NCBI GenBank assembly: GCA_963703565.1 | Contig: CAVPEW010000079.1 | Location: forward strand, 1-64,000 | Length of the DNA stretch: 64,000 nucleotides | Origin: CAVPEW01 sp963703565 | GTDB taxonomy: Bacteria > Actinomycetota > Acidimicrobiia > Acidimicrobiales > VFJN01 | Direction of reading: 5' to 3' | Shown here: positions 33,343-42,194 of the stretch, piece after piece | Layout of the letters: each line of letters starts with the position of its first letter | Position numbering within the stretch: position 1 is the stretch's first letter | Notes under the pieces: model-generated | Databases searched by the model: none | Told to the model about the DNA's origin: nothing | The model's input: only the letters and a program-made list of their open reading frames with translations | Program-made: the position numbers and the translations under genes

Positions 33343-35100
33343 ATGTTGCTGTCCGGAGGACAGGCGCTCATCAAGAGCCTCGAGATGGAGGGGGTAGACA
33401 CGATCTTCGGGCTGCCCGGGGGGGCGATCCTGCCCGTGTACGACCCGATCATCGACAGCCCGATCCGCCACATCCTGGTGCGCCACGAGCAGGGCGCGGG
33501 CCACATGGCCGAGGGGTACGCCCACGCCACCGGCCGCGTCGGGGTGTTCATGGTCACGAGTGGGCCGGCCGCCACGAACGCCGTGACGCCGCTGTGCGAT
33601 GCCTTCATGGACTCCGTGCCGGTGGTGTGCATCACCGGTCAGGTGGCGCGCTCGGCCATCGGCACCGACGCCTTCCAGGAGTGCGACACGGTCGGCATCA
33701 CCCGTAGCGTCACCAAGCACAACGAGTTGATCACCTCGGCCCAGGACATCCCCCTCGCCGTGCGCCAGGCCTTCTACCTGGCCTCGACGGGTCGTCCCGG
33801 TCCCGTGCTGCTCGACGTGCCCAAGGACATCGTCGACCCGACGAGCCCGCACTCCCAGATGGAGTGGTACTGGCCTACCGACGAGGAGGTGCGCGACTCG
33901 CTGCCGGGCTACCGGCCGACAGTCGCCGGCCATCCGCGCAAGGTGCGAGACGCGGCGGAGCTGATCCTGGCCGCTCGCCAACCGGTGATCTACGCGGGCG
34001 GTGGAATCCTCAATTCCCGCGCGGCCGAGGTGCTGCGCGAGCTGGTGGAGCTGTGCGACATCCCCGTGGTCACCACCTTGATGGCCCGGGGGGCCTTCCC
34101 CGACGACCACCCGCTCTGCCTGGGGATGCCGGGCATGCACGGCAACTACACCGCCGTCACCGCCATGCAGGAGTCCGACCTGCTGGTCACCCTGGGTGCC
34201 CGCTTCGACGACCGTGTGACCGGCCGCCTCGACGGGTTCGCACCCGAGGCGAAGATCATCCACGTCGACATCGACCCGGCGGAGTTGGGCAAGGTCCGCC
34301 GGCCCGACGTGCCCATAGTGGGTGACTGCCGGGCTGTGATCGCCGACCTGGTCGCAGTCCTGCGGGCCCGCCTGGAGGCCGGCGCGTCCTTCCCCGACCG
34401 TGGCCAGTGGCGGCAGAAGCTCTCGGGCTGGCAGGAGCGCTTCCCGCTCGCCTACACCCAGTCCGAGCCCGGGGAGGCGCTCAAGCCCCAGTACGTGCTC
34501 GAGCGTCTCGAGGCGCTCACGCCCGACGACACCATCGTGTGCTCGGGGGTGGGCCAGCACCAGATGTGGACCTCGCAGTACTGGAAGTTCCGGCATCCCT
34601 ACACTTGGGTGAACTCGGGGGGTCTGGGCACCATGGGCTTCGCGGTGCCCGCCGCGGTGGGGGCCAAGGCCGGCCGTCCCGACCGGATGGTGTGGGCCGT
34701 GGACGGCGACGGGTGCTTCCAGATGACCGCCCAGGAGCTGGTCACCGCGGCCACCGAACGCATCCCGGTGAAGGTGGCGATCCTGAACAACGCCTACCTC
34801 GGCATGGTCCGCCAGTGGCAGGAGATGTTCTACGAGGAGCGCTACTCGGAGGTCTACCTGTCGCCCGACCTGCCGGACTACAAGCTGTGGGCCGAGGCGA
34901 TGGGATGCGTCGGGATCCGGGTCGAGTCGCCCGAGGAGGTCGACGCGGCGATCGTGAAGGCCAACGAGATCGACGACCGCCCGGTCGTGGTCGAGTTCCG
35001 CACCGACAGCCGCGAGAAGGTCTTCCCCATGGTGCCGGCGGGCAAGTCGAACTCCGACATCCTCGTCGACCCGTCCCAGGGCCGGGACGTGGTCCAGTGA
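33343..35100 (+). CDS. ilvB: Acetolactate synthase large subunit
   Basis: This ThDP/FAD enzyme makes acetolactate and acetohydroxybutyrate, the committed step for Val/Leu/Ile. Key sites are DTIFGLPGGAILPVYD, the ThDP-activating Glu in LVRHEQGAGHMAEGYAHATG, FMVTSGPAATNAV, the FAD region VTLGARFDDRVTGRL, and the ThDP-binding motif VDGDGCFQMTAQELVTA with ILNNAYLGMVRQWQ. Length is 585 residues. ATG 33343 has an AGGAG Shine-Dalgarno at 33333-33337, in contrast to the leaderless leader peptide. Its stop overlaps ilvN. Expression is probably controlled by the upstream attenuator. Confidence 0.96.
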   Translation: MLLSGGQALIKSLEMEGVDTIFGLPGGAILPVYDPIIDSPIRHILVRHEQGAGHMAEGYAHATGRVGVFMVTSGPAATNAVTPLCDAFMDSVPVVCITGQVARSAIGTDAFQECDTVGITRSVTKHNELITSAQDIPLAVRQAFYLASTGRPGPVLLDVPKDIVDPTSPHSQMEWYWPTDEEVRDSLPGYRPTVAGHPRKVRDAAELILAARQPVIYAGGGILNSRAAEVLRELVELCDIPVVTTLMARGAFPDDHPLCLGMPGMHGNYTAVTAMQESDLLVTLGARFDDRVTGRLDGFAPEAKIIHVDIDPAELGKVRRPDVPIVGDCRAVIADLVAVLRARLEAGASFPDRGQWRQKLSGWQERFPLAYTQSEPGEALKPQYVLERLEALTPDDTIVCSGVGQHQMWTSQYWKFRHPYTWVNSGGLGTMGFAVPAAVGAKAGRPDRMVWAVDGDGCFQMTAQELVTAATERIPVKVAILNNAYLGMVRQWQEMFYEERYSEVYLSPDLPDYKLWAEAMGCVGIRVESPEEVDAAIVKANEIDDRPVVVEFRTDSREKVFPMVPAGKSNSDILVDPSQGRDVVQ

Positions 35101-35651
35101 GCCCGGTGTCCTCGGTCCCGGGAATCGACGTCGCCCACCACATCCTGGTGGTGCTGGTCGAGAACAAGGCCGGCGTGCTGGCGCGCGTCGCCGGGCTGTT
35201 CGCCCGGCGCGGCTACAACATCCACTCGCTGGCGGTGGCGCCCACCGATGACGAGCGCTTCAGCCGCATAACCGTGGTGGTCGACGTGGAGTCAGCGCCC
35301 CTCGAGCAGATCACCAAGCAGCTGTTCAAGCTGGTCAACGTGGTCAAGATCACCGAGCTCGACCCCCGAGAGGCTGTCGAGGAGGAGCTGATGCTGGTCA
35401 CGGTGCGCGCCGAGCCGGTGCAGCGCTCGGAGGTCATCGAGCTCGCGTCGTTGTACGACGGTCGCATCGTCGACGTCGGCCTCGCCGATTTGACCATCGC
35501 CATCGGTGGGGAGCCGTCCAGGTTGGACGACGTGGAGGACCTCCTGCGACCCTACGGGATCACGGAGCTGCAGCGGACCGGACGGGTGGCGCTGCCCAAG
35601 CTGGACAAGGGTGGGCCCCGCCTGCGCGCGCTGCCCAGGAAGGTGAGCTGA
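35097..35651 (+). CDS. ilvN: Acetolactate synthase small (regulatory) subunit
   Basis: IlvN activates IlvB and mediates valine feedback inhibition. The N-terminal ACT domain HHILVVLVENKAGVLARVAG with LFARRGYNIHSLAVAPT is diagnostic, and the second half EELMLVTVRAEPVQRSEVIE is the IlvN C-terminal domain. At 184 residues it is the usual length. GTG 35097 overlaps the ilvB stop (GTGA), and ilvC follows after 5 bases. Confidence 0.94.
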   Translation: MSPVSSVPGIDVAHHILVVLVENKAGVLARVAGLFARRGYNIHSLAVAPTDDERFSRITVVVDVESAPLEQITKQLFKLVNVVKITELDPREAVEEELMLVTVRAEPVQRSEVIELASLYDGRIVDVGLADLTIAIGGEPSRLDDVEDLLRPYGITELQRTGRVALPKLDKGGPRLRALPRKVS

Positions 35652-35656
35652 TCGCG

Positions 35657-36682
35657 ATGGCCAACGTCTACTACGAGCGCGACGCCGACCGGTCGCTGAT
35701 CGCCGATCGCCGGGTCGCGGTCATCGGGTACGGATCCCAGGGCCACGCCCACGCCCTGAACCTCAAGGAATCCGGCATCGACGTGCGCGTCGGGCTGCGG
35801 GAGGGATCGGGCTCGGTTGCCAAGGCTGCCGAGGCCGGGCTGCGCGTGGTCGGCGTCGCCGAGGCAGCCGCCGAGGCCGACCTGGTGATGCTGCTCGGGC
35901 CCGACACGGAGCACAAGGCGATCTTCGAGGGCCAGATCCGGGCCAACCTCTCCCCGGGCGACGCCCTCTTCGTGGGGCACGGGTTCAGCGTGCGCTTCGA
36001 CCAGGTGGTGGCGCCCGAGGGCGTCGACGTGGCGCTGGTCGCCCCGAAGGGCCCAGGCCACCTGGTGCGGCGCACCTACACCGAGGGCGGAGGAGTCCCG
36101 TGCCTGATCGCGGTGGCCCAGGACGCGTCGGGCCGTGCGCGGGATCTGGCGCTCGCCTACGCCGACGGGATCGGCGGCACCCGGGCCGGTGTGCTCGAGA
36201 CGACCTTCGCCGAGGAGACCGAGACCGACCTGTTCGGAGAGCAGGTCGTGCTCTGCGGCGGTTTGACCGCTCTTGTGCAGGCGGGCTTCGAGACCCTCGT
36301 GGAGGCCGGCTACCAGCCCGAGTCGGCCTACTTCGAGTGCCTTCACGAGCTCAAGCTGATCGTGGACCTGATGTACGAGCAGGGCATCTCGGGTATGCGG
36401 TACTCGATCTCGGACACCGCCGAGTACGGCGATCTGACCCGGGGTCCGCGCATCATCAACGAAGCGGTGCGGTCCGAGATGCGGGCGGTGCTGGCCGAGA
36501 TCCGCGACGGCCGCTTCGCGGCCGAGTGGGTGGGCGAGTCCGAGTCGGGTCGTGCCCACTTCGCGGAGCTGCGCGCTGCCGGCCGAGCCCATCCCATCGA
36601 GCAGGTCGGTGCGGAGCTGAGGGCGATGATGCCCTGGATCAGCCAGGGCAAGGCCAGGGTCCAGGACGTCTCCGGGGGCTGA
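35657..36682 (+). CDS. ilvC: Ketol-acid reductoisomerase (class I)
   Basis: IlvC isomerises and reduces acetolactate with NADPH. Visible are the Rossmann motif VIGYGSQGHAHALNLKESG, the cofactor loop VGLREGSGS, VALVAPKGPGHLVRRTY, the magnesium-binding acidic residues in ETFAEETETDLFGEQ, and CLHELKLIVDLMYEQGI. The 341 residues fit the short class I form. The ATG follows an AGGAAGG Shine-Dalgarno. It is last in ilvBNC; the sequence after the stop holds no clear T-tract terminator before the convergent LLM gene. Confidence 0.96.
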   Translation: MANVYYERDADRSLIADRRVAVIGYGSQGHAHALNLKESGIDVRVGLREGSGSVAKAAEAGLRVVGVAEAAAEADLVMLLGPDTEHKAIFEGQIRANLSPGDALFVGHGFSVRFDQVVAPEGVDVALVAPKGPGHLVRRTYTEGGGVPCLIAVAQDASGRARDLALAYADGIGGTRAGVLETTFAEETETDLFGEQVVLCGGLTALVQAGFETLVEAGYQPESAYFECLHELKLIVDLMYEQGISGMRYSISDTAEYGDLTRGPRIINEAVRSEMRAVLAEIRDGRFAAEWVGESESGRAHFAELRAAGRAHPIEQVGAELRAMMPWISQGKARVQDVSGG

Positions 36683-36722
36683 CCCCTCCACCCGCCCGGG
36701 GCCTCGCCCACCGTCGCCGGGC

Positions 36723-37631
36723 TCAGCGGAAGGCGGAGGCCACCTCGACGAGGATCCGGTCCATGGCGTCGCGGCGGGCGGCTCCGGTTCCCAACGTGAA
36801 GTCGGGCACGATGACCTCGTCCACGCCCACCGCCCGCCACTGGTCCACCGCCTCGGCCAGCTCGGTCGAGCTGCCCGCCACCGCCGCGCGTGGCGACACG
36901 CGGGCCAGGGCGGCGGCCGCCTCGGCCGGGTCGTCGGCGGGGAACCACAGCGCCTGGCACGAGGTGGCGATGCTCGACGGGTCCCGCCCGAGGCGATCGC
37001 AGGCACGGTCGAGCGCGGCGCGGCGCTCGGCGATCGTGTGGGGCAGTCCCCACATGTTCCACTCCTGCGCGTGGTGGGCGACCAGGTCGAGCATCCGGTC
37101 GCCCTTTCCGCCGACCAGCAGGGGCATCGGCGACTGGATCGGCTTGGGTTCGCAGCGGGCGTCGCGCAGGTTCACGTAGCGGCCCTCGAGCGACGTCGTC
37201 GGTGCCGACAGCAGCCCCCGCAGCGCCGTGCAGGCCTCGTCCAGGCGGGACAGCCGCTCGGCGGGTGCCCCGAGCTCGATTCCGTACTGGGCGTGCTCGT
37301 TGACCTGCCAGCCGGCGCCCACGCCGAGCAGGAGACGCCCCTGCGACACGACGTCGATGGTCGCCGCCCAGTTGGCCAGCACCGCGGGATGACGGTAGGT
37401 CGCGGACAGCACGAGCGTGCCCAACCGGACCCGCCGTGTCGTGGCGGCGAGGGCAGCCACGACGGCAGTCGCCTCGAGCACCGGTGTGGTCTCGGGCCCG
37501 AACCCGGCGCCGTCGCCCATGAAGTGGTCCGAGACGTAGATGCCGTCCCAACCGGTCGCCTCGGCGTGGGCGACCGCGTCGGCGAGGTCGGCCCAGGGTT
37601 GGGAGGTCGAGGGCCACAGGGAGAAGCGCAT
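36723..37631 (-). CDS. LLM-class (luciferase-like) oxidoreductase, probably F420-dependent
   Basis: This 302-residue TIM barrel of the bacterial luciferase superfamily has ATGWDGIYVSDHFMG near the N-terminus, TRRVRLGTLVLSATYRHP, the motif GRLLLGVGAGWQVNEHAQYG, and PMPLLVGGKGDRMLDLVAHHA. GAGW.x.EH is common in actinobacterial F420 enzymes of this class. The substrate is unknown. The ATG overlaps the stop of serC (TGATG), so the two are co-transcribed, though no metabolic link to serine synthesis is obvious. Confidence 0.82.
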   Translation of the reverse strand: MRFSLWPSTSQPWADLADAVAHAEATGWDGIYVSDHFMGDGAGFGPETTPVLEATAVVAALAATTRRVRLGTLVLSATYRHPAVLANWAATIDVVSQGRLLLGVGAGWQVNEHAQYGIELGAPAERLSRLDEACTALRGLLSAPTTSLEGRYVNLRDARCEPKPIQSPMPLLVGGKGDRMLDLVAHHAQEWNMWGLPHTIAERRAALDRACDRLGRDPSSIATSCQALWFPADDPAEAAAALARVSPRAAVAGSSTELAEAVDQWRAVGVDEVIVPDFTLGTGAARRDAMDRILVEVASAFR

Positions 37632-38764
37632 CAGGACAACCGGCCCACGACGTGATCGATGCACTGGGTCAGCGCAGTGACGTCGTCGGGTTCGATGGCG
37701 GGGAACAGGGCCACGCGAAGCTGGTTGCGCCCCAGCTTGCGGTAGCTCTCGGTGTCGACGATGCCGTTGTGGCGCAAGACCGTTGCCACGGTGGCCGCGT
37801 CCACCGTGTCGTGGAGATCGATCGTCGCCACGACGTGGCTGCGCTGATCGGGGTCCTTCACGAACGGGTCGGCGAACGCCGAGTCCTGGGCCCAGCCGTA
37901 GATGGCGGCCGCCGAACGGTCGCAGCGGCCCGCCGCCCAGGCCAGCCCGCCGTGCTGGTTGATCCACTCGACCTGCTCGGCGGCCAGCAGCAGCGTCGCC
38001 AAGGCGGGCGTGTTGTAGGTCTGGTCCTTGCGGCTGTTGGCCAGCGCGATCCCCAGGTCGAGGAAGGCCGGCATCCAGCGCGGGGAGGCCGAGAGCCGCT
38101 CGATGCGCTCGATCGCCGCCGGTGACACGGCGGCCAGCCACAGGCCGCCGTCGCTGGCGAGGCACTTCTGGGGGGCGAAGTAGTACGCGTCGACCTCGGC
38201 GGCGCCGAACTGCAGGCCCCCGGCCGCCGAGGTCGCGTCGACGAGCACGAGGGCCCCGGGGTCGGCGCCTTCGAGGCGGGCCGGGGTCACCGCGACGCCG
38301 GTGGAGGTCTCGTTGTGGGTCAGGCAGTAGGCGTCGACGCCCGAGCGCGCCGCCAGGCGCGCCGCGGTGCCGGCAGGGGCGGTGACCGCGACCGCCTCGT
38401 CGAGGTGGGGTGCGGCGGCGGCGGCCTCGGCGAACCTGGAGGAGAACTCGCCGTAACTGGCGTGCAGGCTGCGGCGCTCGATCAGGCCGAACGTGGCAGC
38501 GTCCCAAAAGGCGGTCGTCCCACCGTTGCCCAACATCACCTCGTAGCCGTCGGGCAGGTTGAGCAGCTCGGCCAACCCGTTGCGAAGCGCCGCGACCACG
38601 AACTGCACCGTCACGTAGCGGTGGCTGGTGCCCAGGTAGTCGCCGCCGCGCTCCGCCAGCGCCGCGACCGCCTCGGGTCGCACCTTGGACGGTCCGCAGC
38701 CGAAGCGGCCGTCTCCGGGCAGCAGGTCGGCAGGGATGGAGATGTCGGGGATCTCGGCGTTCAC
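37631..38764 (-). CDS. serC: Phosphoserine aminotransferase (actinobacterial type)
   Basis: SerC converts 3-phosphohydroxypyruvate to phosphoserine. The start DISIPADLLPGDGRFGCGPS and KVRPEAVAALAERGGDYLGTSHR is the actinobacterial SerC hallmark. LGNGGTTAFWDAA, THNETSTGVAV, VDATSAAGGL and the PLP Lys in YYFAPQKCLASDGGLW follow. Length is 377 residues. GTG 38764 is used. Together with serA at 42195 it gives two of the three serine-pathway steps. It is divergent from the aspartate aminotransferase gene. Confidence 0.93.
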   Translation of the reverse strand: MNAEIPDISIPADLLPGDGRFGCGPSKVRPEAVAALAERGGDYLGTSHRYVTVQFVVAALRNGLAELLNLPDGYEVMLGNGGTTAFWDAATFGLIERRSLHASYGEFSSRFAEAAAAAPHLDEAVAVTAPAGTAARLAARSGVDAYCLTHNETSTGVAVTPARLEGADPGALVLVDATSAAGGLQFGAAEVDAYYFAPQKCLASDGGLWLAAVSPAAIERIERLSASPRWMPAFLDLGIALANSRKDQTYNTPALATLLLAAEQVEWINQHGGLAWAAGRCDRSAAAIYGWAQDSAFADPFVKDPDQRSHVVATIDLHDTVDAATVATVLRHNGIVDTESYRKLGRNQLRVALFPAIEPDDVTALTQCIDHVVGRLS

Positions 38765-38884
38765 CGGCCCATCCTCGCGGACCCCGCAGGGCCGACGCGA
38801 CCCGGCCCGGCGGGTGGAACTCCGCCCGGCGGCCAGACCCGACCGTGCCATGATCGCGGGTCCGTCTCCCCGGAGGAGGAACAC

Positions 38885-40099
38885 GTGGCCAGCCCCCCGC
38901 TAGGTCGGGTCTCGAAGCGCATCGCCGCCATCGCAGAGTCGGCCACCCTCGCTGTCGACTCCCGGGCCAAGGCCCTGCAGGCGGCGGGTCAGGCGGTCAT
39001 CGGCTTCGGCGCCGGCGAGCCGGACTTCCCCACGCCCGCCCACATCGTGGAGGCCGCCGTGGCGGCCTGCCGGGACCCCCGCAACCATCGCTACACCCCC
39101 GCGGGGGGCCTGCCCGAGCTGAAGGAGGCGGTGGCTGCCAAGACGTGGCGCGACTCGGGCCTGGAGGTCGACGCGGCCCAGGTGCTGGTCACCAACGGCG
39201 GCAAGCACGCGGTCGCCAACGCCTTCGCCTGCCTGATCGACCCCGGAGACGAGGTGCTGCTCCCCGCTCCGTACTGGACGACGTACCCCGAGCCGATCCG
39301 CCTCGCCGGTGGCGTGCCCGTGGTACTGCCGACGGAGGGCTCGGCAGGTTTCCGTGTCAGCGTGGAGCAGCTCGAGGCGGCCGCCACCGAGCGGACCAAG
39401 GCGCTGGTGTTCGTGTCGCCCTCGAACCCCACCGGTTCGGTCTACCCCCGTGCGGAGGTGGAGGCCATCGGTCGATGGGCCCTCGAGCGAGGCATCTGGG
39501 TCATCACCGACGAGATCTACGAGCACCTCACCTACGGTGACCACGAGTTCACCTCCATGCCGGCAGTGGTCCCCGGGCTGGCGGACCGTTGCCTGGTCCT
39601 CAACGGGGTGGCCAAGACCTACGCCATGACCGGGTGGCGCGTCGGGTGGATGATCGGCCCGCGCGACGTCATCGGCGCGGCCACCAACCTGATGTCGCAC
39701 ACGACCTCCAACGTGGCGAACGTGAGCCAGCGTGCCGCGCTGGCCGCAGTGGCCGGCGACCTGTCGGCGGTGGCCGAGATGCGAGCCACCTTCGAGCGCC
39801 GCGGTCGCGCCATGCACGCGCAGCTGTCAGCGATCGAGGGGGTGGCCGTGCTCGAACCCCAGGGGGCGTTCTACGCCTTCCCCGACGTGTCGGCCTTCCT
39901 CGGGCGCACGATCCGGGGCCGCACTCCTGCCACGACCGTCGAGCTGGCGGCTCTTCTGCTCGACGAGGCGCTGGTGGCGGTCGTGCCGGGCGAGGCGTTC
40001 GACGCGCCCGGTCACCTGCGGTTGAGCTTCGCGCTGGGCGACGACGACCTCGGAGCTGGCTGCCAGCGGATCGCCGAACTGCTGGGAGAGGCCAGCTGA
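38885..40099 (+). CDS. Pyridoxal-phosphate aminotransferase, aspartate aminotransferase-like (class I)
   Basis: This 404-residue class Ib aminotransferase has VIGFGAGEPDFPTPAHIVEA, RYTPAGGLPELKEAV, the segment PYWTTYPEPIRLAGGVPVVL, VSPSNPTGSVYPRAEVEAI, ITDEIYEHLTYG, the PLP Lys in VLNGVAKTYAMTGWRVGWM, and Arg in LRLSFALG. Aspartate is the likely substrate; broader specificity cannot be excluded. GTG 38885 has a GGAGGAGG Shine-Dalgarno. The stop overlaps the start of the peptidase gene. Confidence 0.88.
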   Translation: MASPPLGRVSKRIAAIAESATLAVDSRAKALQAAGQAVIGFGAGEPDFPTPAHIVEAAVAACRDPRNHRYTPAGGLPELKEAVAAKTWRDSGLEVDAAQVLVTNGGKHAVANAFACLIDPGDEVLLPAPYWTTYPEPIRLAGGVPVVLPTEGSAGFRVSVEQLEAAATERTKALVFVSPSNPTGSVYPRAEVEAIGRWALERGIWVITDEIYEHLTYGDHEFTSMPAVVPGLADRCLVLNGVAKTYAMTGWRVGWMIGPRDVIGAATNLMSHTTSNVANVSQRAALAAVAGDLSAVAEMRATFERRGRAMHAQLSAIEGVAVLEPQGAFYAFPDVSAFLGRTIRGRTPATTVELAALLLDEALVAVVPGEAFDAPGHLRLSFALGDDDLGAGCQRIAELLGEAS

Positions 40100-42140
40100 G
40101 CGCGCGCGTCGAGGCACCCTTCGGCTCCTGGCCCACGCCGGTCACGAGCGCCGCGGTCGTGGCCGGCGCGGTCCGTCTCGGTGACGTCCGGGTGGCCGGG
40201 GAGGTGCTGGTGTGGTCAGAGGGCCGTCCGCACGACGGCGGGCGCACCCAACTCGTGGAGCGCCACCCGGACGGGTCCACCACCGACCTGCTGCCCGAGG
40301 GCTGCGACGCGCGCAGCGGCGTGCACGAGTACGGGGGCGGCGCCTGGTGGGTGCGTGACGGGGTCGTGTGGTGGGTGGACTGGTCCGACCAGCGCATCCG
40401 TCGGCTCGACACGGCCCCGTCGGGGGAGCGCCGGGTGGTGGTGCTGACGCCCGAAGGGGCCCGACCCCCGGCTGATCGCTACGCGGATGGCGACGTGGAC
40501 CCGTCGGGGCTCTGGATCGCCTGCGTTCGCGAGCGTCACCTCGAGCCTGACGACCCCACGACCGTGCTCAACGAGGTGCTGCGCCTGCGCGTGGACCGCC
40601 CGGGCCCGGTGGAGGTGGAGCGCAGCGGTCCGGACTTCGTGGCGAGCCCCCGCTGGAGCCCCGACGGTCGCTGGCTGTGCTGGGTGGAATGGGACCACCC
40701 CGACATGCCCTGGGACCGAACCCGGCTGGTCGTGCGACGCCTCGCCGACGGCGCCGAGGTGGTGGTGGCCGGTTCCGCCGAGCAAGGCCGGGCCGCCACC
40801 GGGTTCGACGGGTGAGCGGTGAGCGAGCCCTCCTGGAGCCCCGACGGGTCCCTGACCTTCATCGGCGACCGCGACGGCTGGTGGAACCTGTGGCGCTGGG
40901 TGCCACCCGCGCCGACCGAATCGCCCCACGCGTCCCGTCCCGCCCCGCTCGTGGTGCTCGATGCCGACATCGGAGTGCCCCAGTGGAGCCTCGGCCTGTC
41001 TCGCTACGCGGTGCTGCCCGAACCCTCAGGGGCGATCGTCTTCGCTCGGTGGCGTGACGGTCTCGACGGGCTGGCGTCGGCGTCGGCGACCGGCGAGATC
41101 GTCGACCTCGACTTGGGCGTCACATCCGTGGCTTCGGTGCGCGCCGTGGGTCCCGGACGGTTCGCGGTGGTCGCCGGAGGGCCTACCGAGGAGGCCGCCT
41201 CGTGAGCCTCGACGGTGAGGGTCGCCCGACCGCTCGGGTCGTGCGCCCGGCGCGCCCGTCGATCCTCGAGCCGGACGGGATCTCCGTGGCGCAGCCCCAG
41301 ACCTTCCCCAGCGGCGGTGGCCGCGTGGCCCACGGCCTGTTCTACGAGCCGACGAGCGCCTCCCACTGCGGGCCAGCCGGGGAGCTGCCGCCACTGCTGG
41401 TGATGATCCACGGCGGTCCGACCGCTGCGGCTCGCCCCGATCTGGCCCTCGGGCTGCAGTTCTGGACCAGTCGGGGCTTCGCCGTGGTCGAGGTGAACCA
41501 CGCCGGCTCGACCGGCTACGGCCGGGCCTTCAGGGAGGCGCTGCGCGGCGGGTGGGGCATCGTCGACGTCGAGGACTGCGTGGCCGCAGCGGAGCACCTC
41601 GCCGCCACGGGACGGGTGGACCCTCGACGCTGCGCCATCAGGGGCGGCTCGGCGGGCGGGTTCACCGTGCTGCGGGCCCTGGCGGTGCCCGATACCCCCT
41701 TCGCCGCCGGCGCGGACCACTACGGGGTGGCCGACCTCGAGGCATTGGCGGTCGACACCCACAAGTTCGAGAGCCGGTACCTCGACGGGCTGGTCGGCCC
41801 CCTGCCCGAGGCCAGAGACCGCTACGTGGAGCGCTCGCCGGTGCACCACGTCGAGGATCTCGACCGTCCCCTGGTGGTCCTGGCGGGCCTGGAGGACCGG
41901 ATCGTTCCCCCGTCGCAGTCCGAGGCGATCGTGGCCGCGCTGCGGGCCAAGGGCGTGCCGACCGCGTACGTCACCTTCGCCGACGAGCAGCACGGGTTCC
42001 GCAAGGCCGAGAACCAGCGTCGGGCTCTGGAGGCCGAGCTGACGTTCTACGCCACCGTGTTCGGCTTCGATCTTCCCTCCGAAGAGGCCATCGAGCCCGT
42101 GGAGCTCGTACCGCCCCTGGCTCCGGCGTCGTCGCGCTGA
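40096..42140 (+). pseudogene. S9-family (prolyl oligopeptidase-like) peptidase, broken by a stop and a frameshift
   Basis: Three pieces make one ~680-residue protein. 40096-40815 begins FGSWPTPVTSAAVVAGAVRL and encodes beta-propeller blades (SPRWSPDGRWLCWVEWD). 40819-41205 continues in the same frame after an in-frame TGA at 40813 (PSWSPDGSLTFIGDRDGWWN). 41202-42140 is in the next frame and carries the alpha/beta-hydrolase: VMIHGGPTAA, nucleophile GGSAGGF, Asp in GLEDRIVPPSQS, His in DEQHGFR. One missing G at about 41202 would explain the shift; the TGA needs a second change. The start is probably CTG 40096 overlapping the aminotransferase stop. All catalytic residues are intact, so sequencing error is likely. 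Confidence 0.75.
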
Positions 42141-42194
42141 GCCAGCCGATCGGGGGTTGGCGACCGACCAGGGCTCCGGGTCAGACTCCGAGCC

